Part shown: in pieces, positions 54,351-64,000 of the stretch
Numbering within the stretch: the stretch's first letter is position 1
Layout of the letters: the number at the start of each line of letters is the position of its first letter
Assembly (NCBI RefSeq): GCF_034702125.1
Contig: NC_085869.1
Coordinates: 17,281,544 to 17,345,543 of the forward strand
Reading direction: 5' to 3'
Source: Engraulis encrasicolus
Lineage: Eukaryota; Chordata; Actinopteri; Clupeiformes; Engraulidae
Length of the DNA stretch: 64,000 nt
The notes under the pieces: model-generated
The model's input: only the letters and a program-made list of their open reading frames with translations
What the model was told of the DNA's origin: nothing
Databases searched by the model: none
Made by a program: the position numbers and the translations under genes

Positions 54351-54792
54351 AATCGTTTTTTTTAGTAAATTAGCACAGGGTTAAGTAGAGTACACACACA
54401 TCATGCCATAGAGTCTGGCATTAGCCTTCGTTCTGGTAACCTTTCGATAAAATGAAATGTGCATGTTAACTCCCCATGCACATGCCACTAGACGTGAGTC
54501 CTGGTGTCATTCTCTTGGGGGTATCCCGAGAAAAACCCAGCTCCTTCGCGTTCACACAGCCAAACAATGTAGAAGCGAGCCATTCAATTTAACCTTGTTT
54601 ATAATGAATTCAGCGGCGCAGCTGTTAATGGTCATGCATATTCATGAACCCGACGACACAGTTGTGTTCTCGAGTTCTCAGTGCTATTCATATGACTGAA
54701 CAACAGTGTCAAGTTTGTGTATGAGTATGCCAACGGCAAAGTTACATTAATTAAGATCCTACAATGTTATTTCTGAGGGAAGGCTAACTAAT

Positions 54793-55056
54793 GGCTCTTT
54801 TGCACTGCCGGTTTTCTGGTGGGCCTACAGCTCGACACAGCGCGACTCGGCCGCCAGTTTTTGCTCTTTGATTGAGCTGTGTCGTGCCCTATCGAAAAGC
54901 AAAAAGTGGTGGCTCTTTGGTGTGGCGGTCAGAGCCCCAGTTTACTACCCCAGAAGGTCTGGGTTCGAGTCCCAGCTGGGCAACTCTACTCCCCTTCACT
55001 ACATGGCTATGTCGAGCTGTAGGCCTACCAGAAAAATGGCAGTGGGAAAGAGGCAT
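54793..55056. mobile_element. foldback MITE family J, copy 2, with SINE insertion
   Basis: GCTCTTTTGCACTGCCGGTT TTCTGGTGGGCCTACAGCTC and the inverted GAGCTGTAGGCCTACCAGAA ...GGCAGTGGGAAAGAGGC enclose a tRNA-like insertion that the 29.4-kb copy lacks. Confidence 0.9.
54913..55002 (+). mobile_element. tRNA-like (SINE head) segment nested in foldback element
   Basis: GTGTGGCGGTCAGAGCCCC followed by CCAGAAGGTCTGGGTTCGAG TCCCAGCTGGGCA. B box GGTTCGAGTCC at 54962-54972, preceded by a TCTGGG/CCCAG(C) stem like a T-arm. No SINE body is visible, so it may be a truncated SINE or a tRNA relic. Confidence 0.75.
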
Positions 55057-55143
55057 AAGCCACTGACTGACATGGCCAGCGGAGTTTGTCCATGCACACT
55101 CTCTGAAGGTCATGTCGGAGACTTATCACATAGAAGTCTTATG

Positions 55144-55313
55144 AAGCAGGGCCCTAAATTTACTTTTTTTCCAACACCAGCCCAAATGGCTAGAAGATGT
55201 TAATCTTACTAGCCAAACACATACTCAGTCAGTTGGTCTTGGTGTTGGTCTACCAGTGAAATTGACATTTCACCAGCATTTGGTCAGTTGGCTGGTGTTC
55301 ATTTAGAAACTTG
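55144..55313. mobile_element. hAT-like MITE (AGGGCCCTAAATT end)
   Basis: Starts CAGGGCCCTAAATTTAC and contains GGCTAGAAG and ACTAGCC blocks like the 15.5-kb element. A 15-bp direct repeat CATAGAAGTCTTATG flanks it (55129-55143, 55314-55328). Confidence 0.7.
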
Positions 55314-55328
55314 CATAGAAGTCTTATG

Positions 55329-55536
55329 CAGGGTTGCCAGATGAGACTGATGATTTCCAACCCATAAAATGCTCAAATCCCACCTGGAAGCACTAAATCC
55401 TGCCCAATTTGAACTAAATTCAATTGATTTCTTTGGCCCATAAAACTGCTGAAACCCCACCCAAATGTCCTTTTTACCCACAGACGGCCATCCTATGCAG
55501 CCCAATTGGATGGGAAACCACCCAATCTGGCAACAC
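55329..55536. mobile_element. MITE family I, copy 2
   Basis: CAGGGTTGCCAGATGAG and AATCTGGCAACACTG ends; reverse relative of 24930-25130. It abuts the previous element's flank directly. Confidence 0.88.
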
Positions 55537-55539
55537 TGG

Positions 55540-58057
55540 TCTATGAAGTGTGTTGATGGCAGAGTCTGCTGTGAATTATCATTCCCTAGGCTGCTTTTCC
55601 CAGCATGGCTTTAAGTCTAGTCTAGGGAGAAGCCTCTACACAGGGGTCAGAACCATAAAGGCATAAACCTTTTTAACTATTCAGCTTCCCATTGTTTTAA
55701 CACAGTTCAAGGCCTCTTAGAAGACATTCACTCGACATTTGAGAGATCCCACTCAAATTACGCCGTGCTGGGAGTTTTTTGGGGATCACTTGGAGGGAGG
55801 ATGACTGTGTTGTGTGTAATATCAAATTTAGCATAGTGGTATGCTTGACTTGGACAAATAATGTTAATACAAGTGCTGGTGGTATAAAAACGAAAAGCTT
55901 CTGTTGGCTTGATGGTGTCTTCAAGGATCTCTAAGCACAGATTTAATGCTACTGTTGGTGGATTGCCTCTGTTGCTGATGACCGGAAAGATAAATCTACA
56001 GCAAAGTGTTTACAAAAATGTCTAGGGCCAGCCGTACTGCATAAATCGACTGGATTAACAAATCTTTTTAGCTCCCCTACCCTTTTATGGAAATAAACTG
56101 TCGAGATAACAGGCTGAAATTTGAGGGAAAAATATTGCAGTTTATTGAAAAAGCAAGAATACCATTGCTGTAGCCACCTGTGGAGTGGAAAATCTCTCTC
56201 CAGCGCTCATTTGCATGGAGGTGTGCTTCCAGCTGGCTGTTGAGCTAAAGATGTGTCTGGCTCGGATCTGGCACCGATCCCAAACTCTCCCCGTTTGCAT
56301 GTTAAGTCACTTCATACAGAATGCTGATGTGAGAAATGTGTCTGTGGCTTTGTCAAAGTGTTGTTTTTTCTTTTAGACTTTTGTATAAGGTCAGATTTTA
56401 TTGGTCAGGCCGAGTATCATAAAAGTACTACAATCATATGGATTCTTCTCATGCCTCAGTAAAAGTAGAGCATAGACACAATCAACCATGTTGGAAAACA
56501 TTCATCCCTCAACCTTGGTCCTTTTTTTGCTGCGAGTGGTATTTGATAAATGTGATTCACCACAATGAGGTGAAAGGCCTCAGTGCCAAACCATGATATG
56601 GAAGGTTAAATGCCCTCCTTGACATGAGGTTTAGAGTCAAGAATTTCAGTGAAGAATCTAACATTCTGGATCCTAGAATGTTCCATGACAACGAATGTGG
56701 CTTACAACACAAGCATGTGGTGAAGTGATTAGCAATTAGCTTATAGTGTAACAGTGATCAACTGTAGTGTCCTTAAATGATTTGGTCAGTGAAAAAGCCT
56801 TTTCATCTTCCATCACAAACAAAGCTTCTTCACCTCCGTCGCAGTCTCATGGCACTTTCCATCATGAAGCAGGAAGCCACATAATATGAAGCATCTGTGG
56901 TTCTGTCTTGTCGCCTATCCTCTTCCTCGTCCTTCTTTATGGTCTCATCTCAGCCAGGAGCGGAGTCTCCGCAGAGGTGCCAAAGCACTTGGAGAGTGTG
57001 AAATCACATGTGCAGTGAAACGGCGGGCCATGTGGCGCAAACTTCTCGTGAGCCCCAAGCATGGAGTTTTGTTTCCAGTCTGGAAGCGAGTGCAATGCAA
57101 ACATGCAATTATAGGAGTGCTGAGTCAGACATGGTGGAGATTACGTGGTTAAAACACTAGCAATTAGAGGGCTCGTCTTAAATCTGAACAAAGCCCTCAT
57201 GTAGCATTTTACCGAATGATGTGCCCCTGAAATCAAATCAAGAAGCCACAAGTATAATTTCCATTGAAATCCAGTATAAATACTATTGACCTCTGTAACA
57301 AAAAAAATGCAGATGGATTTCTGTGCATTGCATGCCAGTTGTTCAGTTTGCTCTCTACCTATGACTATATTAGACATGGCTTCCTCTGTACAGGAATCTG
57401 AAAATGTTAAAGATCTTAGTGAGAAAGCTGGATACAATGTAGAAAGTGACAAAATTGAGGAGTAGGAAACGTGTATGGAATAATACTTGGAGGCATCTGC
57501 TGTTCAGGTTTCTGAGAATTCATTGGCCAATCAATGCTCTCATTTATATTTTATTACATGAAAATATTATAGCTTTCCAACAGAGCTGTACCCTGTCTGA
57601 TGTTTCAAGCGGAATGTAGAAATCTGGAACGTGTGTCACAGAGACCCAGACAAGTAAATAACTCAGCTATCTTTAGTCAGCTGAGAACAACACTCCGCGT
57701 TTGGAGACATAACAAATATCTCAAAGCCTAAATTGTGTGTTGTTTGCATGGGCAGAGCAGAGGTATGCTAGCCTTGTTTCTGCCCACTTTCTTCTTCATG
57801 TGACACGCTGTAGGAAGAGGAACTGTCCTATCACTGTAAATCTCTCTAGGTTTCTCTTTCTCTCAGCATGGTCATTTGCCCAAATGGACAAGGTGGCCAC
57901 CCATGGGCCAATCCACTCTTTCTTAATGGACGCCCAATCTGATTGTCAGCAAGAGAATGCTATAGTCTCCTAAAGGTGTCCCACTGTGTCACTTGTCAGA
58001 TGTCTGTTATGTCCACTTAAAAGAATGACTGACCAAGTTATTATTGGTAGTAGAGTT
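55540..58057. other. no recognised feature
   Basis: 2.5 kb of non-coding DNA without recognised repeats; the longest such stretch in the right half of the window. Confidence 0.45.
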
Positions 58058-58065
58058 CACTAAAG

Positions 58066-58430
58066 CAGTGTTTCCCAACCTTTTTCTCAAGGGACCCATG
58101 TTTTTACTATTGTAAGCTTTGGTGACCCAACCGCGCGAGCGCCCACAAGAGACGGAGTCACAAGATATCCTCTTTTTCCTGCGAAAACTCATTTAGTTAA
58201 TTCATGCCTCAACTTATCTTCGGTCAAATATAGAATTAATGTTTAATGTAGCATTTAGATTTTGTTGCTTCTATGCATATATTAGTTAAATGCTAGGTCA
58301 TTTATTCAACATGGGCTATATAACTTACATTTCAAAATGAATCCCCTTAAAATCAAGAGGGCTCCGCGACCCCCTGTGGATCTTTGGCGACCCATAAGTT
58401 GGGTCCCGACCCATAGGTTGGGAACCACTG
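58066..58430. mobile_element. hAT-type MITE, 365 bp
   Basis: CAGTGTTTCCCAACC and GGTTGGGAACCACTG are near-perfect ends; perfect 8-bp duplication CACTAAAG (58058-58065, 58431-58438). Confidence 0.96.
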
Positions 58431-58449
58431 CACTAAAGTATTGCTTTGA

Positions 58450-58622
58450 TTTTTTTTAAAAAAGGGGGTTGTATCTTCATTTATGATAGGACAGTTAGAG
58501 AGGTGACAGGAAACGAGTGGGGAGAGAGATGGGGAAGGCTCGGCCAATGACCTCAGGCCGGAATCGAACCCGGTTGCCGGTGCGCCAGTGCAGTGCCCAG
58601 CCTATTGAGCCCCGGCTGGGCC
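58450..58622 (-). mobile_element. tRNA-headed SINE family M, copy 2
   Basis: On the minus strand: GGCCCAGCCGGGGCTCAATA, B box GGTTCGATTCC, then GCCTTCCCCATCTCTCTCCC and CTGTCCTATCATAAATGAAG. Target duplication AAGTATTGCTTTGA at 58436-58449 and 58623-58636. Confidence 0.93.
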
Positions 58623-58679
58623 AAGTATTGCTTTGAATTTTGAACTAGTTTTAGTACCTGTTGAACATATACCCTATGT

Positions 58680-58800
58680 ATTAGGTTCATTATGTCTAAC
58701 TGTTTAACTTAAACACTGTAGTTTTTTTAATCTTTTACCTATAAAAAAGATAAAAACTTTTACATGTATTAAGGCAAAAGAAAACCTAAAGTGTTTAAAC
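58680..58800. repeat. palindromic element family C, copy 2
   Basis: CCTATGTATTAGGTTCATTA TGTCTAACTGTTTAACTTAA and, after an AT-rich middle, TTAAGGCAAAAGAAAACC. The left arm is the complement of the right flank of the 1.1-kb hairpin. Confidence 0.75.
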
Positions 58801-58944
58801 GTATACCCTGTTGCTCCATACATGCTTGTGGGATCTGCTTTTATAGAGTAGAGTAGCTGTATCATTTTCTATCAAGCCAGAGGACAAAGTCATGTACAGT
58901 CCTCTTCACATTCATCTGGAGCACATTGATTTGGCACCTACAGT

Positions 58945-59100
58945 CAGGGCCGCTGACAGCTTTGGCTGGGCCCAGGACAAAGTAATCCGAAAGGGCCCCC
59001 CAACCCAGTACAGACAATGTAATGAGCAACCAATTATGGGCCCCCTCTCTTCCTGGGCCCGGGACAACTGCCCCCTTGTCCGTTCCTGTCGGCAACCCTG
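58945..59100 (+). mobile_element. MITE family E, copy 3
   Basis: CAGGGCCGCTGACAGCTTTG to CTGTCGGCAACCCTG, again 156 bp; flanks CCTACAGT and CCTCCAGT (7 of 8). Confidence 0.95.
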
Positions 59101-59460
59101 CCTCCAGTATTTCTGTTATCACCATGCGAAGAATGTCATCCTTTTGGTTTTTGGTCAAGCAGGTCAACAGACACATCCGACTACTGAACCGTGTCTGAAT
59201 TGTGTGAAAATCAATAAAATATCAGGAATGTAAAGTATGCGTATTGAAATGATAATCTGGGTCAGTGCAGTGGACATATGCATTGACCTAGCTGGAATAT
59301 TGACGTCATGACGACAGCTAAGGTCATGTAGCCTACCACATGATGAGGGCACAGCACATAACAGTAGGCTACATTGTACTGTGTCTGTCTGATGATAATG
59401 GTGTTAGTGACGGCACATGATCCACACTACATTATGTGTTGAATATGTGCATATTTACTT

Positions 59461-59854
59461 AAAGGTGCACTGTGTGGGATGGTGGCCAGAGTAGGTAGGC
59501 TATTGCACCTATGCGCCCCACTGTATTGCACCTATGGTGTCTACTGTACTGCCTACTTCCAAATTTGATCTGTTCATGAAAATGTACTAAGTAATACATG
59601 AATATTTATTAGTATGACAAAAGTACAGCAAGTTTTGCAGCTAAAAATGTATATATCTAGAAATTCGAAATGGCGGACAATGGAGAAGGTCACCCTTTTG
59701 ACGTATGAAAAGTGCAATTTCCCCAGTCATAAGGAATACTTGGAATTTGATGGTGGTGGTAAATATTGATGAAAAAGGTAGCATTTGTGAATGGGCAGCA
59801 TGAATTCCAGAAATAAATAGTAAAGTAAAGCAAATATTACAAAGTTTACCTTTA
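59461..59854 (+). mobile_element. MITE family A, copy 3
   Basis: AAAGGTGCACTGTG at the left and GTTTACCTTTA at the right; shares CCAAATTTGATCTGTTCATG and GAATGGGCAGCATGAATTCC with copy 1. Confidence 0.88.
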
Positions 59855-60274
59855 AGAGACCTTTAAAGTTCTCAGAGCAAGAGTTGGCAACTAAGTGTTG
59901 TGACTATCTTCTAACTTGAATCAACCTGCTTCAGTTAGCATTTTACATGGACCTTGTTATGCAATCAGCCGTCTTTCTCTTCAAGGGAACACGGGGAACA
60001 CAATGTCTCTCAGGTTCTCTCTCAGGGTCCTAAGGAGAGCTCCTTCCAAGCGCATTCACTACTAAACCTTGGATGAACTTTGGATCCGCAGCAGTGGCCC
60101 TAGTGCTGGCCATGTTGGCTTTTTCATTCCTCTCTTCCTTGCGTTTTCTTGATGACATCTCCTTCCCCAAGATTTTGGAATCGCTCCCTCTCTTTTTTTT
60201 GCTTTCTTGCTTTTTCTTTCCACCTATCTCTCACTTTTTTTCCCATTTCATCTATCTATCATAGGCTAAGCCAG

Positions 60275-60655
60275 GGATGTCAAACTCAGGCCCGGGGGCT
60301 ATATTTGGCCCGCGGAGCAATTTTATATGGCCAACGAGATCTTTGAAATGTATCACAGTTGGCGCACATACTCGATTAAATATATAGAAAATATTACTTG
60401 GAACACAACATTTTGTGCATCACAAGAATTATGAGTGGGCCCACACTAGTGTAACAGCACATGCTAGCACGTAGAGGTAGACGATGGTATCAGTATAACA
60501 GGAATGTGTTATCTACATTGCTTCAATAATTAACATGTATGCACAATTTCAGTGCATTTTTGAATAAACATTGAATTCGGCCCGCAACTTCACCCCAGAG
60601 TTAGATTTTGGCCCACTGTGAGTGAATTTGAGATTGACACCCTGGGCCCTGCCAT
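60275..60655. mobile_element. hAT-type MITE
   Basis: CAGGGATGTCAAACTCAGGC and GAGATTGACACCCTG ends with GGCCCGCGG/CGGCCCGC blocks. CATAGGCTAAGC precedes the element and recurs at 60654-60665, after a few bases of extra sequence. Confidence 0.82.
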
Positions 60656-60997
60656 AGGCTAAGCGATGCCCATGAGAACAGCCTTCTCTGTATAGGGCAG
60701 ACAGTCCGCGAGTCTTCACGGCTGACCGAGCGCTTACTGGCTATTCAGGCCACGTCTACCGGCATAATGACCAACCCACCCCCACCCCCCAGAGCCACTC
60801 CCCTGCATTCTACTGTGCTCCATCACCCTCCAGACTGTAGGCATGACATGACATGGACGCTGGATTCCTATAGGAGGCTGTTTGAATAGGCCCTGTGGTG
60901 CTGCCTGGGGGCAGCAACAAGTTTGCTATGTGTGTGAGCTCTTGCCCTTCTGCAGGAGTATGAAGCCCCTTACTACTAGACAACATCCCATCATTTT

Positions 60998-61152
60998 TTG
61001 AATGTTTAATAGTCACTGAATAAACTTTACAGTGCTACCATAGTACCACACCACTGTGACAGCACACAGAGCCTTTAGTAATGCATCACAACTTGATCAT
61101 TTCCATTCTGGTAACAGCTAATTTATAACAGGGGTAGTGTCTTAAGGGGTTC
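60998..61152 (+). mobile_element. MITE family D, copy 5
   Basis: Contains TTCCATTCTGGTAACAGCTA ATTTATAACA and ends GTGTCTTAAGGGG. Confidence 0.75.
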
Positions 61153-61744
61153 AAAATAAAAGTTCAGAGCAATGAGAAAAATGTGGTTGAAGGTGAAGAT
61201 GCACAACCTAGGAAGAGATGCAGGAGAAAAGCTGACTATAGATTTCAAAGTGAGGAGTCGGCACGTCACACTTAAAATCCCTTTTGTTGTTCTTTTATGA
61301 AGACTGTTGAGTCGGTAATCCAGCCAGGAAACAATATGATACAATAATGAGAAAAATGTGGCCCTACTGTAAATGACCGAGAACATCCCGGAAGCAAACT
61401 TGAGTGAATCATGCAAAGAAATGCAAGAACCCTCCAACATTTTTGAATGGTTCTGTATTCTGACATGTGTCCTGAAGTGAAGGGATATTTGCAGTTGATA
61501 TTTGACTAATGACAAATGAGCACAAGCAACTTCAAAAGAAAAAAAAAACTCTGGACAACAAAATGTCTGTCGTAAGCATCTTCCTTCTCCCACCTATCAT
61601 GAACGAAGACGAAGACTGATGGTACGTCTTCACTGGCCTAGTGAGGAGGCCATAATGCCATCATGTAATGCCATGGGGGATGAGATAGACAGAAACATTT
61701 TTTACTCAAAAATACTCAATCTTATGTACCGGGACTCACAAAAA

Positions 61745-62001
61745 CTAGGGTGCTTCGTCCGGACATGCCTACGTCACTAGTGATGCGCGTCCTCGTTGCC
61801 GAACTGCAGTGGGCACTGCACTGGGACTCACTAGTTTCAAACAAGCGATTTAAGGTTAGGATTAGGTTTAGGGTTAAGGTTAGGTTTAGGGTTAAGATTA
61901 GGGACGGTATGGACGGTTGTCATGGCGACGAATCAAACGTCGTCTGCAACAAGCTATTGTGACGTAGGCACGTAATACCGCCTCCGGACGAAACAACCTA
62001 G
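61745..62001. mobile_element. TIR element with telomere-like core
   Basis: CTAGGGTGCTTCGTCCGGAC...GCCTACGTCACTA and the inverted TGTGACGTAGGCACG...CCGGACGAAACAACCTAG. The centre (61852-61905) is TTAGGATTAGGTTTAGGGTT-like. Confidence 0.9.
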
Positions 62002-62249
62002 AATTTGTTTGTCCCCTTATATACCACTTATCTGTAGACAAGACCTCGGTTTTGGTGGTGCATCCAAAACCCAAAATGTTGGGGCTCTTGACTTGCGCAT
62101 GGTAATTACTCCTTGTTCTTCTTAGAGTGTGGTCTTCATCATACTGTAGTAGTACTGTGGTAGGAAATACTGAAAAGAGACACCAGTTCTAGTTTTTTTG
62201 TTGGTGTTTGTCACCTTTCATTTTTAGCTTGATTCTGTTGTAGAGGAAA

Positions 62250-62472
<223 letters not shown>

Positions 62473-62574
62473 TGTGCGTGTGCGTGTGAGTGTTTATGAG
62501 TGTGGGGATGGTTTAAGCCTCGGGGCCCACTCCCTGCTGCTTTAGTCCTGTCTGTGGTTTCACATCCGTGAGAA

Positions 62575-63760
62575 GCCCCCACTGCTTCCCACAACACTGC
62601 CCCCCCACCCACCACCCCCACTCCACTCCCTCACCACCCCACTGCTTCCCACAACACTGCCCCCCACCTCCACAACACTACCCCCCCACCCACCCCACTG
62701 CTCCCCCCCACCCCCACTACACTACCGCACCACCCCAGTGCCCCCCACCCCCACTACACTACCCCACCACCCCACTGCCCCCCACCTCCACAACACTACC
62801 CCCCCCCACCCCACTGCTCCCCCCCCCCACCCCCACTACACTACCCCACCACCCCACTGCCCCTCACCTCCACAACACTACCCCCCCACCCATACTGCTT
62901 CCCACTACACAGCTCCACCATTCCACTACACTGCCCCACCACCCCATTCCACTACCCCACTGCTTCACTACCCCACTACACCTCTACACTGCCCCTCCAT
63001 CCCACTGCACTACACATTACACCTCTACACAGATCCACCACCCCCACTACACCACTACATTGCTCCACCACAATGCACCACTACACTGCTCCACCCCACT
63101 GCACTACACACTACACCACTACACTGCCCCACCACCACACTGCACTACACCACTACACTGCCTCACCACCACACTGCACTACACACTACACCACTACACT
63201 GCCCCACCACCACACTGCACTACACCACTACACCACTACACTGCTCCACCCCACTGCACTACACACTACACCTCTACACTGCCCCACCACCCCACTGCGC
63301 TACACACTACACCACTACACAGCTCCACCATCCCCACTACACCACTACCCCACTATACCACTACACCACAACACTACTACACTGCCCCACCACCACACTG
63401 CATTACACCACTACACAGCTCCACCATCCCCACTACACCACTACCCCACTACCCCACTACACTGCTCCACCACCATGCACTACTACACTGCTCCACCCCA
63501 CTGCACTACACCACAACACTACTACACTGCCCCACCACCACACTGCATTACACCACTACACCACTACACCACTACACCCCTACACTGCCCCCCGATCCCA
63601 CTGCCTTGCTCCACCATCCCCACTGCCCTGCTCCACCACCACACTGCACTACCACAATGCACTATCCTACGACACAGCTCCACCATTCCCACCACCCCAA
63701 TGCACTACCCCACAGCTTCCCACTGAAACCCCACAGTCCCATCAGCACGCCTCCACAGCC
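62575..63760. repeat. C-rich minisatellite of CCACTACAC / CCCCACCACC units
   Basis: About 1.2 kb of imperfect, changing units such as CCCCACTGC, CCACTACACTGC and TGCTCCACC. The first 300 bp is C-homopolymer-rich, the later part is CACTACACCACTACAC. A 217-codon open frame through it is a by-product of the repeat. Confidence 0.95.
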
Positions 63761-63912
63761 CTCTTCTACCTCCCCCTTTTCCCTCTCTCTATCCTATCTC
63801 TCGTTCTCAGCATCTCTCTCTCACACACACAAACTTTCACTTTCACTTTCTCCCCCTCTTCAACCACCTCTCTATTTGTCTCTACCCCTATCTCTATTTC
63901 CCCCATCCCCAT

Positions 63913-63917
<5 letters not shown>

Positions 63918-64000
<83 letters not shown>
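63918..64000. repeat. (AC)n microsatellite running off the window
   Basis: Pure AC to the last base, after a pyrimidine-rich lead-in from 63770. Confidence 0.98.

Noticed and set aside
54913..54990. possible tRNA gene
   Set aside because: T-arm-like stem and B box are present, but it is embedded in a foldback transposon and no full cloverleaf closes.
61123..61593. 156-codon minus-strand open frame
   Set aside because: No recognisable domain, overlaps a MITE family D copy at its end, and no splice context.
63073..63726. 217-codon open frame rich in His, Thr, Pro and Tyr
   Set aside because: It is a translation of the C-rich minisatellite; all frames are open for the same reason.

Overview
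The window looks like nuclear DNA from a ray-finned (teleost) fish. The evidence is an interrupted vertebrate neurotransmitter-receptor gene with GT-AG introns, long CA/GA microsatellites, tRNA-headed SINEs, retroposon tails with AATAAA plus (ACTTG)n, and dozens of short inverted-repeat DNA transposons, most with 8-bp target duplications of the hAT type. There is one ambiguous base, at 53176.

The only gene that can be read through is a glycine receptor alpha subunit on the minus strand, from 20497 (start codon) down to 4802 (stop). All nine coding exons can be placed to the base: signal peptide, mature N-terminus, two alternative versions of exon 3, the Cys-loop exons, TM1-TM2, TM3 and TM4. 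The summed reading frame is about 447 residues, as expected for this family. The signal peptide, mature N-terminus, alanine at TM2 position 2', the exon 3A/3B pair and the C-terminal region all point to GLRA2. The gene has two anomalies in its last exon: a one-base frameshift before TM4 and a TGA just before a still-readable Leu-His-Lys-Lys tail. It also carries a 41-nt partial copy of exon 8 in the preceding intron, and a hAT-type element inserted 16 bp from the exon 2 splice donor.

At 43585 on the plus strand an ATG plus one G is followed directly by GTAAGT, downstream of a perfect CRE palindrome. This is the first-exon layout of the PLP/M6 proteolipid family. In mammals GLRA2 neighbours GPM6B and GLRA4 neighbours PLP1, both head to head. 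I infer that the right part of the window (43.6-64 kb) is a very long first intron of such a gene, but no second exon is visible, so this stays tentative.

Layout: 1-4.8 kb is the 3' flank of glra2 with mobile-element debris; 4.8-20.5 kb is glra2; 20.5-43.4 kb is intergenic, dominated by nested hAT-type MITEs, SINEs, retroposon tails and microsatellites; 43.4-43.6 kb is the putative promoter and first exon; 43.6-62 kb is repeat-rich non-coding DNA; 62.2-64 kb is almost entirely simple sequence and a C-rich minisatellite. Much of the novelty is in exact-boundary nested transposon insertions and in the unusual structure of glra2.
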